From: Psychroflexus lacisalsi
GTDB taxonomy: Bacteria > Bacteroidota > Bacteroidia > Flavobacteriales > Flavobacteriaceae
Assembly (NCBI RefSeq): GCF_020164495.1
Contig: NZ_JAIQYZ010000001.1
Span: 744,001 to 808,000, forward strand
DNA length: 64,000 nucleotides
Direction: 5' to 3'
In this document: positions 1 through 7,522 of the stretch, piece after piece
Layout: each line of letters begins with the position of its first letter
Numbering within the stretch: position 1 is the stretch's first letter
Translations under genes and position numbers: made by a program
Notes under the pieces: generated by a model
What the model saw: only the letters and a program-made list of their open reading frames with translations
What the model was told of the DNA's origin: nothing
Database searches by the model: none

Positions 1-39
1 TGCCTTAAACACGAGTTCAAAATCATATTCGAAGTTGAG

Positions 40-79
40 AAAAAAATATAGCCCTTACCATATTATGGCAAGGGCTATA
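40..79 (-). terminator. Intrinsic terminator of the TonB-dependent receptor gene
   Basis: A 10-bp perfect inverted repeat has arms at 47-56 and 70-79. On the minus strand it is followed by a run of T (the A-run at 41-46 of the plus strand). It lies about 24 bp beyond the stop codon of the TonB-dependent receptor and fits a Rho-independent terminator for that gene. Nothing else is visible in the first 100 bases. Confidence 0.75.
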
Positions 80-102
80 AATAATAATAGTTCAGACCTA
101 AT

Positions 103-3100
103 TTAGAAACTAATATTCAATTGTGAGAAGACGCGTGTTCCATCAATTCCAAACTGAGTCGTTTGCCATGGATACTTAAATCTGCCAACAAAATCAAGAT
201 TTCTATCTTGTGGTGTGCCGCCTCTTCCTGCATAAGCTTCTGCAAAAGTATCAGGGAACACATCGAATAAATTATTTACACCAATGGTGAAGTTGATTTT
301 ATCAGTAAACGCATAATTAACACTCAAATCGGTTAGGGTTTTACCACCGTAAGTTGCGTCATCTAGAGGATTGCTTGGATGTCTGTAAGTCACAGAACCG
401 TAATACATCAATGATAAATTAGTGGTGAATTTATCAATTTCATAGCTAAGTGTTCCAATAATTTTCTCTCTAGGTCTCCAGGTTTCTACTCTTGAAATGT
501 CTTCTCTTGAAAATAAAGCATCTCCAAGATTATTGTTTTCTATAAAACTTGGAAAATTGGTCCCTTGAACTTCAGTTTTATTAAAGTTTGCTGCTAAGCT
601 ACCGCTTAGAAAACCTCTTCCAAATTCAAGATTACTTAGTGTATATACAATATCAATTCCTTGAGTTCTTGTATCGATTGCATTTAAGAAGAAACCGGCA
701 GAACCTACACCTACATTCTCTAGAGTTTGATCAATTGGGCTGTTAGCATCTCCAGTCGCTGTAACTTGTCCAGAAAGTACAATTCTATCATCAACATCTA
801 TCTGATAAGCATCTATAGTAATTCCTGAGTTTTGACTAATTCTGTATGTCAAGCCAGCACTTAAATTGAAAGAAGTTTCTGCATCCAATTCAGGAATACC
901 CAAAGCTCTTAACGCAGGGTTTCCATTATCTAAGATACCATTCTGCTGTACACCATTTTCCGTTAAGGTAGTTGTTGTCGCCGTATAATATACTTGATGT
1001 AAAGATGGTGCTCTAAAACCACTACTTACAGATCCTCTAAAGACTAGTTTATCATCAAGGGTTTTGTATCGGGAACTCATTTTCCAACTTACATTAGAAC
1101 CAAAATCACTGTAGTTTTCATATCTCAAAGCACCACTCAGAAGAAAACTCTCTGTGATATCGGCTGTGATATCGGTATAAAAACCAATGTTGGATCTATA
1201 ATCGTCAGATGCATTTTCTGGACTAAAACCTCCAAATGATTCGGATCCTGTTCTTCCTCCTTGTGCATCTGGAGATTCACCATCACCATAAGAAGCAAAT
1301 TCACCTTCCTCGGTTACGAAATTTTCAGTTCTATGCTCTACACCAAAGGCAACCGATAAAGCTTCGAGTCCTGTGTCGTAAAATGTTCTATTCACGTCCA
1401 AATTATTGACCACATGGCTAAATTCGTGCGCACCATTGTAAAAATTAGAAGGACTTGCTCCAGCAAAAGATTGATTAAAAGAATCCTCTATGTAATAGTC
1501 AATTCTGTTTTTACCTAAAGTCGAACTTAGGTCAAAATTCCATTCATTATGAGTTGTTCTTAAACCCAATGAAAAAGTATGGTCTCTGATTTGTGGTGCC
1601 ATTTTGGCTAAGAAGAAATCCTGATCTGGGTAAATAGCTTCAAACCCAGGGACCCAATAAGGAACTCTCGCAAACTGAGGTGCAGAACCTTCTCTATCGG
1701 TTAAAGTACCGAAAGAGTATATTTCAGTTTCGGTTTCCTCGTCTAGGGTGTAACCTAAATTATAAGCAAAATTGGTAATTGTCATTTCTGGTAAACCTAC
1801 CTGAAAGCCAGCACCAGGATTTCTGTCTAAAAAGTTACTCAAATCGTTTACTGAAAAATCTGGAACTGCTCCAGGAATTCCCCAATAGTCAGCTTCATCC
1901 TGTACACTTGTGATCTCACCGGCACGTTGGGTTGTTTCGGAGTCCATATGGCTTAGTGTAAAGTTTACGTAACCGTTTTCACCTAAATTCGCTCCAAAAC
2001 CAGACTCTAATTGATACTGTTCACCATCTCCACGCGTGGTTGTACTGAAGCTGTTGTTGATAAACGGATCTACTTTCTCTTTCATTACCAAATTTATGAC
2101 ACCTGCTATCGCATCAGAACCATATTGTGCAGCGGCACCATCCCTTAAAACTTCTACACTTTCTAAAGCAGCAGAAGGAATGGCCTTCATATCCACACCA
2201 ACTTCACCCCGGCCAGGAGTTACATAACTATAGACAAGCGCACTTGCATTTTTACGTTTCCCGTTGACCAAAACTAAAGTTCTACTTGGAAACAAACCTC
2301 TCAAATCTGCAGGACTAAAGTGAGCTGCAGCATCAGAAACAGGTTGCTCCGTTGCGTTATAAGAAGGCACTCGTAACATCAATTGTTGATCTACAGTAGT
2401 TTTTCCTGTTTTTTCTAAATCTTTGGTTTTAAAATTATCTACAGCTACTGGAGAGTCAAAAGATGTTCTTGGCTTACCTCTTGTACCTACAACTACGACT
2501 GCGTCTAGTTGTCCAGCATCTGGTTTTAATTGTACTTCGATATTTGACTTACCTTTCACATTTACTTCTACATTTTTAAAACCAACGTAAGACACGACAA
2601 GTATGTTCTTATCTTCTGGAACTTGCAAAGTAAAGTTACCATCAAAGTCGGTTTGAGCGCCAGTGCTAGTCCCTTTCACTACAACATTAGCTCCAGGAAG
2701 TGGGTTTCCATCTTGGTCTACTACTAATCCTGTGACTTCGCGATCTTGGTCTATTTTACTCGCCACTTCTGGACTGGCCGCAACAATTGTCGGGGTTAGC
2801 ACTATTTGGTTACCATTGAACGTGTAATCAAAATTAGCTTTTTTGCTTATTTCTTTTAAAAGATCTTCAAAAGCTGTGTTTTTTGCAGAAATACTTATTA
2901 GTCTGTTTTCTTCAATATCATTTACATTGTAGAAGAAATTAAAGTTAGACTCAGACTTCATTTTGTCCAAAACATTAATGAGCGCCGCGTTTTCATAGTT
3001 TAATGATAAACTTTGAAATAGCTTAGGATTAGCAAATCCTTGTGCTGTTAACAAAATCATTAGGACTAGAGAAAGTATCGCTTTTCCTGTCCAGTGTAGA

Positions 3101-3150
3101 GAAGCAGAACCTTTGCTTCTTTGCACTTTTTTTGTGTAATTCTTCATCAT
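103..3150 (-). CDS. TonB-dependent outer-membrane receptor with STN signalling domain
   Basis: Outer-membrane active transporter of 1015 aa. Visible in order: a signal peptide ending near residue 40 (AQGFA), an STN (secretin/TonB short N-terminal) domain at about 48-118, a carboxypeptidase-regulatory-like beta-sandwich at about 138-208 (EVTGLVVDQDGNPLPGANV), a plug domain at about 228-358 containing VEVLRDGAAAQYGSDAIAGVINL, and a long beta-barrel ending in an aromatic residue (...LNISF). The STN domain is the part that signals to FecR-type anti-sigma factors, and fecR and an ECF sigma gene lie directly upstream. No SusD-like gene follows, so a siderophore or other small ligand is more likely than a SusC/D glycan system. 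The substrate cannot be read from the sequence. The start is two adjacent ATGs; either could serve. Confidence 0.93.
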   Translation of the reverse strand: MMKNYTKKVQRSKGSASLHWTGKAILSLVLMILLTAQGFANPKLFQSLSLNYENAALINVLDKMKSESNFNFFYNVNDIEENRLISISAKNTAFEDLLKEISKKANFDYTFNGNQIVLTPTIVAASPEVASKIDQDREVTGLVVDQDGNPLPGANVVVKGTSTGAQTDFDGNFTLQVPEDKNILVVSYVGFKNVEVNVKGKSNIEVQLKPDAGQLDAVVVVGTRGKPRTSFDSPVAVDNFKTKDLEKTGKTTVDQQLMLRVPSYNATEQPVSDAAAHFSPADLRGLFPSRTLVLVNGKRKNASALVYSYVTPGRGEVGVDMKAIPSAALESVEVLRDGAAAQYGSDAIAGVINLVMKEKVDPFINNSFSTTTRGDGEQYQLESGFGANLGENGYVNFTLSHMDSETTQRAGEITSVQDEADYWGIPGAVPDFSVNDLSNFLDRNPGAGFQVGLPEMTITNFAYNLGYTLDEETETEIYSFGTLTDREGSAPQFARVPYWVPGFEAIYPDQDFFLAKMAPQIRDHTFSLGLRTTHNEWNFDLSSTLGKNRIDYYIEDSFNQSFAGASPSNFYNGAHEFSHVVNNLDVNRTFYDTGLEALSVAFGVEHRTENFVTEEGEFASYGDGESPDAQGGRTGSESFGGFSPENASDDYRSNIGFYTDITADITESFLLSGALRYENYSDFGSNVSWKMSSRYKTLDDKLVFRGSVSSGFRAPSLHQVYYTATTTTLTENGVQQNGILDNGNPALRALGIPELDAETSFNLSAGLTYRISQNSGITIDAYQIDVDDRIVLSGQVTATGDANSPIDQTLENVGVGSAGFFLNAIDTRTQGIDIVYTLSNLEFGRGFLSGSLAANFNKTEVQGTNFPSFIENNNLGDALFSREDISRVETWRPREKIIGTLSYEIDKFTTNLSLMYYGSVTYRHPSNPLDDATYGGKTLTDLSVNYAFTDKINFTIGVNNLFDVFPDTFAEAYAGRGGTPQDRNLDFVGRFKYPWQTTQFGIDGTRVFSQLNISF

Positions 3151-3174
3151 AATTTGTTTTTGTTAATACTTATT

Positions 3175-3351
3175 TTAGCTATCGGTAGTTGGTTTTGTAT
3201 TGAAAATTTTTACATGTTTTCCATTAATTTCAAATTCGAAATGTGAACTTAAAGCGATAGTTTGTAATGTTTCTTTAAGTGATTCATCGTGAAATTCTCC
3301 TCTGTAAACAGTATTCCATAATCCATCAATTTCACTTGTAATAATGACGTT
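3175..3351 (-). pseudogene. Detached C-terminal part of fecR (DUF4974-like domain) after an in-frame stop
   Basis: Reading on in the same frame past the TAA at 3352-3354 gives 58 further codons before a TAA at 3175-3177. The translation begins NVIITSEIDGLWNTVYRGEF and continues HDESLKETLQTIA. That matches the usual C-terminus of Bacteroidetes FecR proteins (DUF4974), where LERR is normally followed by Y/F-N-V and then by a tG-F-x-x-E/S-L-xx-x-L-xx-I stretch. There is no frameshift. One base change of a Tyr codon (TAT/TAC) to TAA explains the break. No plausible start codon lies near the beginning, so this segment is probably not translated on its own. It ends 24 bp before the TonB-dependent receptor start. 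Confidence 0.75.
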
Positions 3352-4350
3352 TTACCTACGTTCAAGTTTTTTCTTTAGTTCTAAGAAAGAGAGTCCATCA
3401 ACAACAAGTACATCCTCAATCCATGAATTGAATTTATCGGCGTCTACATTATTTATACTAAGGCTTAGGTCTGTTTTTTTGAAAATGGCTTGTTGATTTG
3501 GATTTAATTCTAAGGCAATTTCGTTTTGAAAGTTTCTGTAGACATGAACTTTACCTTCCATTAGAGTAGTTTTGGTGCTGTGATCATTCGTGTAGGACGC
3601 TACGTTAAAGTGAGTTCCCAGAACCTTGATGTTGACGCTAGGCGTATTAACTATAAATGGTTTGTTCTGATCACTTAAAACCTCAAAGTATGCTTCTCCT
3701 ATGACTTCTACCTGTCTGATATTGGAGTTTGTGTCAAAATTCTGCGGAAATCTAAAACTGGTTCCAGAGTTTAGCCATACTAAAGTCCCATCGGATAATT
3801 TTAAACGAAATTTTTCTCCGTAAGGAATATTAATCTGGGTAATGGAAGTATCAATTTCAGCTTTGTTTTTATTCCCGAAAACTATAATATTATCAGATTT
3901 ACTTGCTACTAACTTTCCATTGCTAGTTTTAACATACTCTGTTGATTTTTTATCAATAATCTGTTGGCTTCCATCTGGCAAAGTGATCTGTATATTCTTG
4001 AGGCTTCCATTAATTTCTTTAGAACTTAGATTCTCTTTTGAAACTTTATTTACTTCTAAGTGGTTATAAATAAAACCTAATGCAATTAAAACCATGAAAC
4101 TTGCAGCGATTGAGATTAATTTCAATCTACGTCCACGTTTCTGTTTATTTAACTGAATCTGATTGTAGAATTTTTCAAAGGCTTTATCAGTGTCAAAATG
4201 AAGAGGAATGACATATGAGTAAGACTTGATTTTTTCCTTAAAAATATTAAGGTTCTTTAAGTCTTTTTTAACCCAATTATTGAGGTGATATCTCTCTTTT
4301 AATGAAAGATTATCTTCTAAATATTTATCTATTAGTTTTTCAGGATTCAT
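3352..4350 (-). CDS. FecR-family anti-sigma factor, cut short by a nonsense codon
   Basis: Inner-membrane regulator that relays the receptor signal to the ECF sigma factor. The 332 aa product has an N-terminal cytoplasmic anti-sigma region (1-75), one membrane helix at about 78-95 after a basic KQKRGRRLK stretch, and a periplasmic FecR domain (INIPYGEKFRLKLSDGTLVWLNSGT, then EVIGEAYFEV and IKVLGTHFNV). It stops at LERR, just where the C-terminal DUF4974 domain should begin. Uninterrupted, the gene would run 3175-4350 (391 codons), the normal family length. It is transcribed away from the sigma gene and sits immediately upstream of the receptor. The truncated protein may still bind sigma but probably signals abnormally; a sequencing error is also possible. 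Confidence 0.88.
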   Translation of the reverse strand: MNPEKLIDKYLEDNLSLKERYHLNNWVKKDLKNLNIFKEKIKSYSYVIPLHFDTDKAFEKFYNQIQLNKQKRGRRLKLISIAASFMVLIALGFIYNHLEVNKVSKENLSSKEINGSLKNIQITLPDGSQQIIDKKSTEYVKTSNGKLVASKSDNIIVFGNKNKAEIDTSITQINIPYGEKFRLKLSDGTLVWLNSGTSFRFPQNFDTNSNIRQVEVIGEAYFEVLSDQNKPFIVNTPSVNIKVLGTHFNVASYTNDHSTKTTLMEGKVHVYRNFQNEIALELNPNQQAIFKKTDLSLSINNVDADKFNSWIEDVLVVDGLSFLELKKKLERR

Positions 4351-4460
4351 TTATAAATAATTCATACTTCTTACTTATAAGATGCAACCTTTGTTAAAAA
4401 CCCCTATTTAATCTATGAAAAATTGAATATTATATGATTATTATAGCTAATTTGCTAGTG

Positions 4461-4985
4461 ATGAAAGAATCTATTTTTATACAAAAACTGAAGCAAGGGG
4501 ATGAAATAGCCTACAAAATACTTTACACTAAATACTATCAATGGCTTTGTAATTACATCTTTAAGTTATGTGAAAACAAAAAAATTTCAGAAGATATTGT
4601 TCAAGACATGTTAATGAATTTTTATGTCAAGCGTCAAAAAATAGAAGTTCAAACGTCCTTAAAAAATTACCTTTTCACTTCTTGTCACAACCAGTTTTTG
4701 CAACATTTACGGAAAAAGAAAATCAAGTTTGATCATTTAGATGAAGTTAAATGGGAGGCGATCGCAAACTCAATGAACTCTCAAGAAAATCACCGGGAAA
4801 ATAAATTAAAGAAATTACATAAACTTATCGATGAACTCCCTCCTCGATGCAGAAAAATATTCATCAAAAGCAAACTAGATAAAATTAAGTACAAAGACAT
4901 CGCTGAGGATATGGATATATCTGTAAAAACAGTAGAAAATCAAATGTCTAAAGCACTTAAGTATTTGCGGGAAAGTGCAAATTAA
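4461..4985 (+). CDS. ECF-type RNA polymerase sigma factor (FecI-like)
   Basis: Sigma-70 family extracytoplasmic-function factor of about 174 aa, likely directing transcription of the adjacent receptor gene. Region 2 is visible early (AYKILYTKYYQWL, then ISEDIVQDMLMNFY). Region 4 is a helix-turn-helix near the C-terminus (LPPRCRKIFIKSKLDKIKYKDIAEDMDIS, then VKTVENQMSKALKYLRE), the standard Bacteroidetes ECF ending. An upstream in-frame ATG at 4434 would add nine residues (MIIIANLLV) not typical of the family, so I prefer the ATG at 4461. It is divergent from fecR, with about 110 bp between the starts. Its cognate anti-sigma factor is presumably the broken fecR. Confidence 0.9.
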   Translation: MKESIFIQKLKQGDEIAYKILYTKYYQWLCNYIFKLCENKKISEDIVQDMLMNFYVKRQKIEVQTSLKNYLFTSCHNQFLQHLRKKKIKFDHLDEVKWEAIANSMNSQENHRENKLKKLHKLIDELPPRCRKIFIKSKLDKIKYKDIAEDMDISVKTVENQMSKALKYLRESAN

Positions 4986-5325
4986 TTTTTCCTATGAATT
5001 AGGTGTGAATTTCTTTTCTGATTCAGTTGATAAGCAAATAAAACTACTTGCTGATTTTTTAAATCAAAAAATAAAGCCAGTTCTGGTGATTAAAAATCCT
5101 ATTTGAATTTTTAATTATAAATTTTTAAAGCTAAATATTTTTAAACATCATCTTTAGAACAGCAACAGAGGTTTGGTTGTTATTATAATGATTACAACTC
5201 AATTTTTGTGGACCTAGGAATAATTCAGATTTCTTGATTATTCGATATTTATTGTATTAATCCGAATTTAAGCTTGATCTTACTTCGAAAAAAAGAAAGC
5301 CTATTTATTTTTTAAACTCCAATGC
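4986..5325. other. AT-rich intergenic region without a recognisable gene
   Basis: This 340-bp stretch lies between the sigma factor and an orphan small gene on the other strand. I see no clear terminator hairpin, RNA gene or repeat. The only open frame is a GTG-started 43-codon frame at 4975-5106 overlapping the sigma gene end, which resembles nothing I know. The rest is very AT-rich and has stops in all frames. Confidence 0.5.
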
Positions 5326-5670
5326 CTAAATAAAATTAAGAAAACGTTCTGTGGCATCTTCAGAAAAAATCCCTGTGTAATTCATAACAATACTCAATGG
5401 ATCCATGTGCAGCAAGAACTTACTTGCGTTATCATTTATATCGATGAATGGATTAAAAAGCGAAGCACTTATATTAGGACGAAGAGGCTCTAAATCTGAA
5501 TCGTAAACAGTTTCCAAATTATGCTGAATAATAACTTCTAAATCTGAGTCTAGAATCTTTTCTAAATAAACTTCAGTTGAGGTTTGCAGTAAACCTAGAT
5601 AAATAAGGTCTGGATGAATTTGATTTTTGTACTTAAATCTAAAATTTTCAATCAGGTTAATACGTTTCAT
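5326..5670 (-). CDS. Hypothetical protein, 114 aa
   Basis: I do not recognise this protein. It has no signal peptide, membrane helix or cysteine pair. It is mildly acidic with several Asp-rich turns (LDSDLEVI, VYDSDLEPL), suggesting a small soluble cytoplasmic protein. It stands alone between the AT-rich gap and the divergent amidase gene. A perfect TAnnTTTG box on the minus strand at 5731-5738, about 60 bp before the ATG, supports real transcription. It could be a lineage-specific gene. Whether it has any link to the neighbouring sigma/FecR system is unknown. Confidence 0.5.
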   Translation of the reverse strand: MKRINLIENFRFKYKNQIHPDLIYLGLLQTSTEVYLEKILDSDLEVIIQHNLETVYDSDLEPLRPNISASLFNPFIDINDNASKFLLHMDPLSIVMNYTGIFSEDATERFLNFI

Positions 5671-5730
5671 AATAGTAGTTTAATAAATTGTAAAAGCATT
5701 AAATTCAGGATGATAGCTTTTTTGATGTAT

Positions 5731-5738
5731 CAAAATTA
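5731..5738 (-). promoter_or_regulatory. Candidate -7 promoter box (TAATTTTG)
   Basis: Exact match to the Bacteroidetes TAnnTTTG element on the minus strand, about 60 bp upstream of the 114-aa hypothetical gene. I see no clear -33 TTG at ideal spacing, so this is a candidate only. Confidence 0.4.
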
Positions 5739-5864
5739 GCGATATTTTTCTCATTGCGCAAAATTCTCGATTTAATTTCTTCATTAAACGAGCGCTTAAT
5801 TAGTAATTATACCAATAATTTGTAAATTCAGCAGATCTTTCAAAATTTTCTAATACTCTTACTT

Positions 5865-7511
5865 ATGCTCAAAAACAGTTCAATATTACTTATTCTTTTA
5901 TCTTTTTTCTCTTTGATTTCCTGCAAAAAAGAAAACTCTCCAGAATTCAAAACCTGGGTTCCATATGATGAAACTGGATTGATAAAATCCAATGAAAATA
6001 ATGAGTCAGAACAATTAAGGTATAAACTCATTCAATCTAAAGTTTCAGACAGAAATGAGCTTATAACAAATATTACATCTCAACTGAGTGGTTTTTCAGA
6101 AGAAAAGTACATGGAATTATCTCCTTTGATTTTGGATCAGGACATTCAAACGCTTCAGGATAATATTTCAGATGAAAAATTTTCTTACAAAGAATTGACA
6201 CAATGGTATTTATACAGAATAGCAAAATTTGAAAGTGATAAAGATCTTTCTCTCAATGCGATGATTTCTATAAATCCTGAAGTCGTTATGCAGGCTGAAA
6301 GACTTGACAATAGTAAGTCTTCCATAAAACATCCCATTTATGGGATGCCTGTAATTTTAAAAGACAATATCAACACCAAAAACATGCCTACCACTGCAGG
6401 TGCGGTTGCTTTAAAAAATAATCAACCTGAAACTGAAGCTGAAATTGTTGCTAATTTAAAATCTTATAAAGGCCTAGTTCTAGGAAAAGCCAACCTTAGT
6501 GAATGGGCAAATTTTCTCTGTGATGGATGTCCTAATGGCTACAGTGCTATTGGTGGTCAAACTTTAAATCCTTACGGAGTAAGAGAATTTGATACTGGCG
6601 GTTCCAGTTCTGGAAGTGCTGTTGCTATTGCGGCAAATTATGCAGCCGCAGCTGTAGGTTCAGAGACCTCTGGGTCTATTCTTTCTCCATCTAGCCAGCA
6701 ATCTGCAGTTGGGTTAAAACCTACTGTAGGAATTCTAAGCCAAGATGGGATAGTTCCTATATCGAGTACTTTGGATACGCCAGGGCCTATAACAAGGAAT
6801 TTAAAAGACAATTCAATTTTATTTTCAGCAATGGCATCGGCTTATGATAAAGATTTTGGTTCGAAAGTGCCTTGGGAAATTCAATCTAGAAAAGATTTGA
6901 AGGGAGTTCGATTGGGAGCTTACAAGTCCTATATGCAAAATTCTTTGTATCAAAAAGCAATAGAAGATTTGCGAAATCTTGGGGCTGAGGTCATTGAAAT
7001 TGATCCTGAAGCCATGAATTTTGAAGGTTTTCTTGAATTGTTGAGTGGTGATATGAAAATCGACCTCAAAAAATATTTATCTGCTCACGCTTCAGAAAAT
7101 ATTAAGGTTAAAACCGCTAGTGATGTCATGAAATTTAATTTTGAGGATACAACTACAAGAATTCCTTACGGTCAGGCTAGATTTGAAGGTATTGAAGATC
7201 TTGATATCACCGAAGATGAACTTGTAGAAATACGTAGAAAGCTTCTTATTACAGGTATTAATTATTTTGAAAAACCAATGATAGACAACAATCTTGATGC
7301 TATTTTGTCCATAAATAATTATAATGCTGGACAAGCGGCAGCTGCAAAATTTCCAGCGCTGACTGTGCCAATGGGTTATAACGAAAGCGGTGAGCCAGAG
7401 GGTCTCACTTTTATCACAAAACCATACCAAGAATCAGAAATTTACAGCTATGCCAATCTTTATGAAGAGGTTTCAAAAAAAAGAAAGTCTCCTGAAAAAT
7501 ATCTTAACTAA
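5865..7511 (+). CDS. Amidase-signature family lipoprotein
   Basis: Amidase-signature (AS) hydrolase of 548 aa, predicted to cleave amide bonds in the periplasm or at the cell surface. An SPII signal ends at LISC with the lipid-anchored Cys at residue 20. The AS triad is present: Lys166 in VILKDN, the cis-Ser within GGSSSGS (about 245-251), and the nucleophile Ser271 in ETSGSIL. The N-terminal extension (20-120) is normal for exported amidases. This is not GatA, which is cytoplasmic and has no lipobox. An S9 peptidase starts 12 bp after the stop, so the two are probably cotranscribed and may work together on peptide or amide scavenging. The exact substrate is unknown. Confidence 0.88.
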   Translation: MLKNSSILLILLSFFSLISCKKENSPEFKTWVPYDETGLIKSNENNESEQLRYKLIQSKVSDRNELITNITSQLSGFSEEKYMELSPLILDQDIQTLQDNISDEKFSYKELTQWYLYRIAKFESDKDLSLNAMISINPEVVMQAERLDNSKSSIKHPIYGMPVILKDNINTKNMPTTAGAVALKNNQPETEAEIVANLKSYKGLVLGKANLSEWANFLCDGCPNGYSAIGGQTLNPYGVREFDTGGSSSGSAVAIAANYAAAAVGSETSGSILSPSSQQSAVGLKPTVGILSQDGIVPISSTLDTPGPITRNLKDNSILFSAMASAYDKDFGSKVPWEIQSRKDLKGVRLGAYKSYMQNSLYQKAIEDLRNLGAEVIEIDPEAMNFEGFLELLSGDMKIDLKKYLSAHASENIKVKTASDVMKFNFEDTTTRIPYGQARFEGIEDLDITEDELVEIRRKLLITGINYFEKPMIDNNLDAILSINNYNAGQAAAAKFPALTVPMGYNESGEPEGLTFITKPYQESEIYSYANLYEEVSKKRKSPEKYLN

Positions 7512-7522
7512 AATATCTCACA

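Noticed and set aside
4975-5106. GTG-started 43-codon frame overlapping the end of the ECF sigma gene
   Set aside because: No similarity to any family I know, no start support beyond a GTG, and it lies partly in another gene; likely chance.
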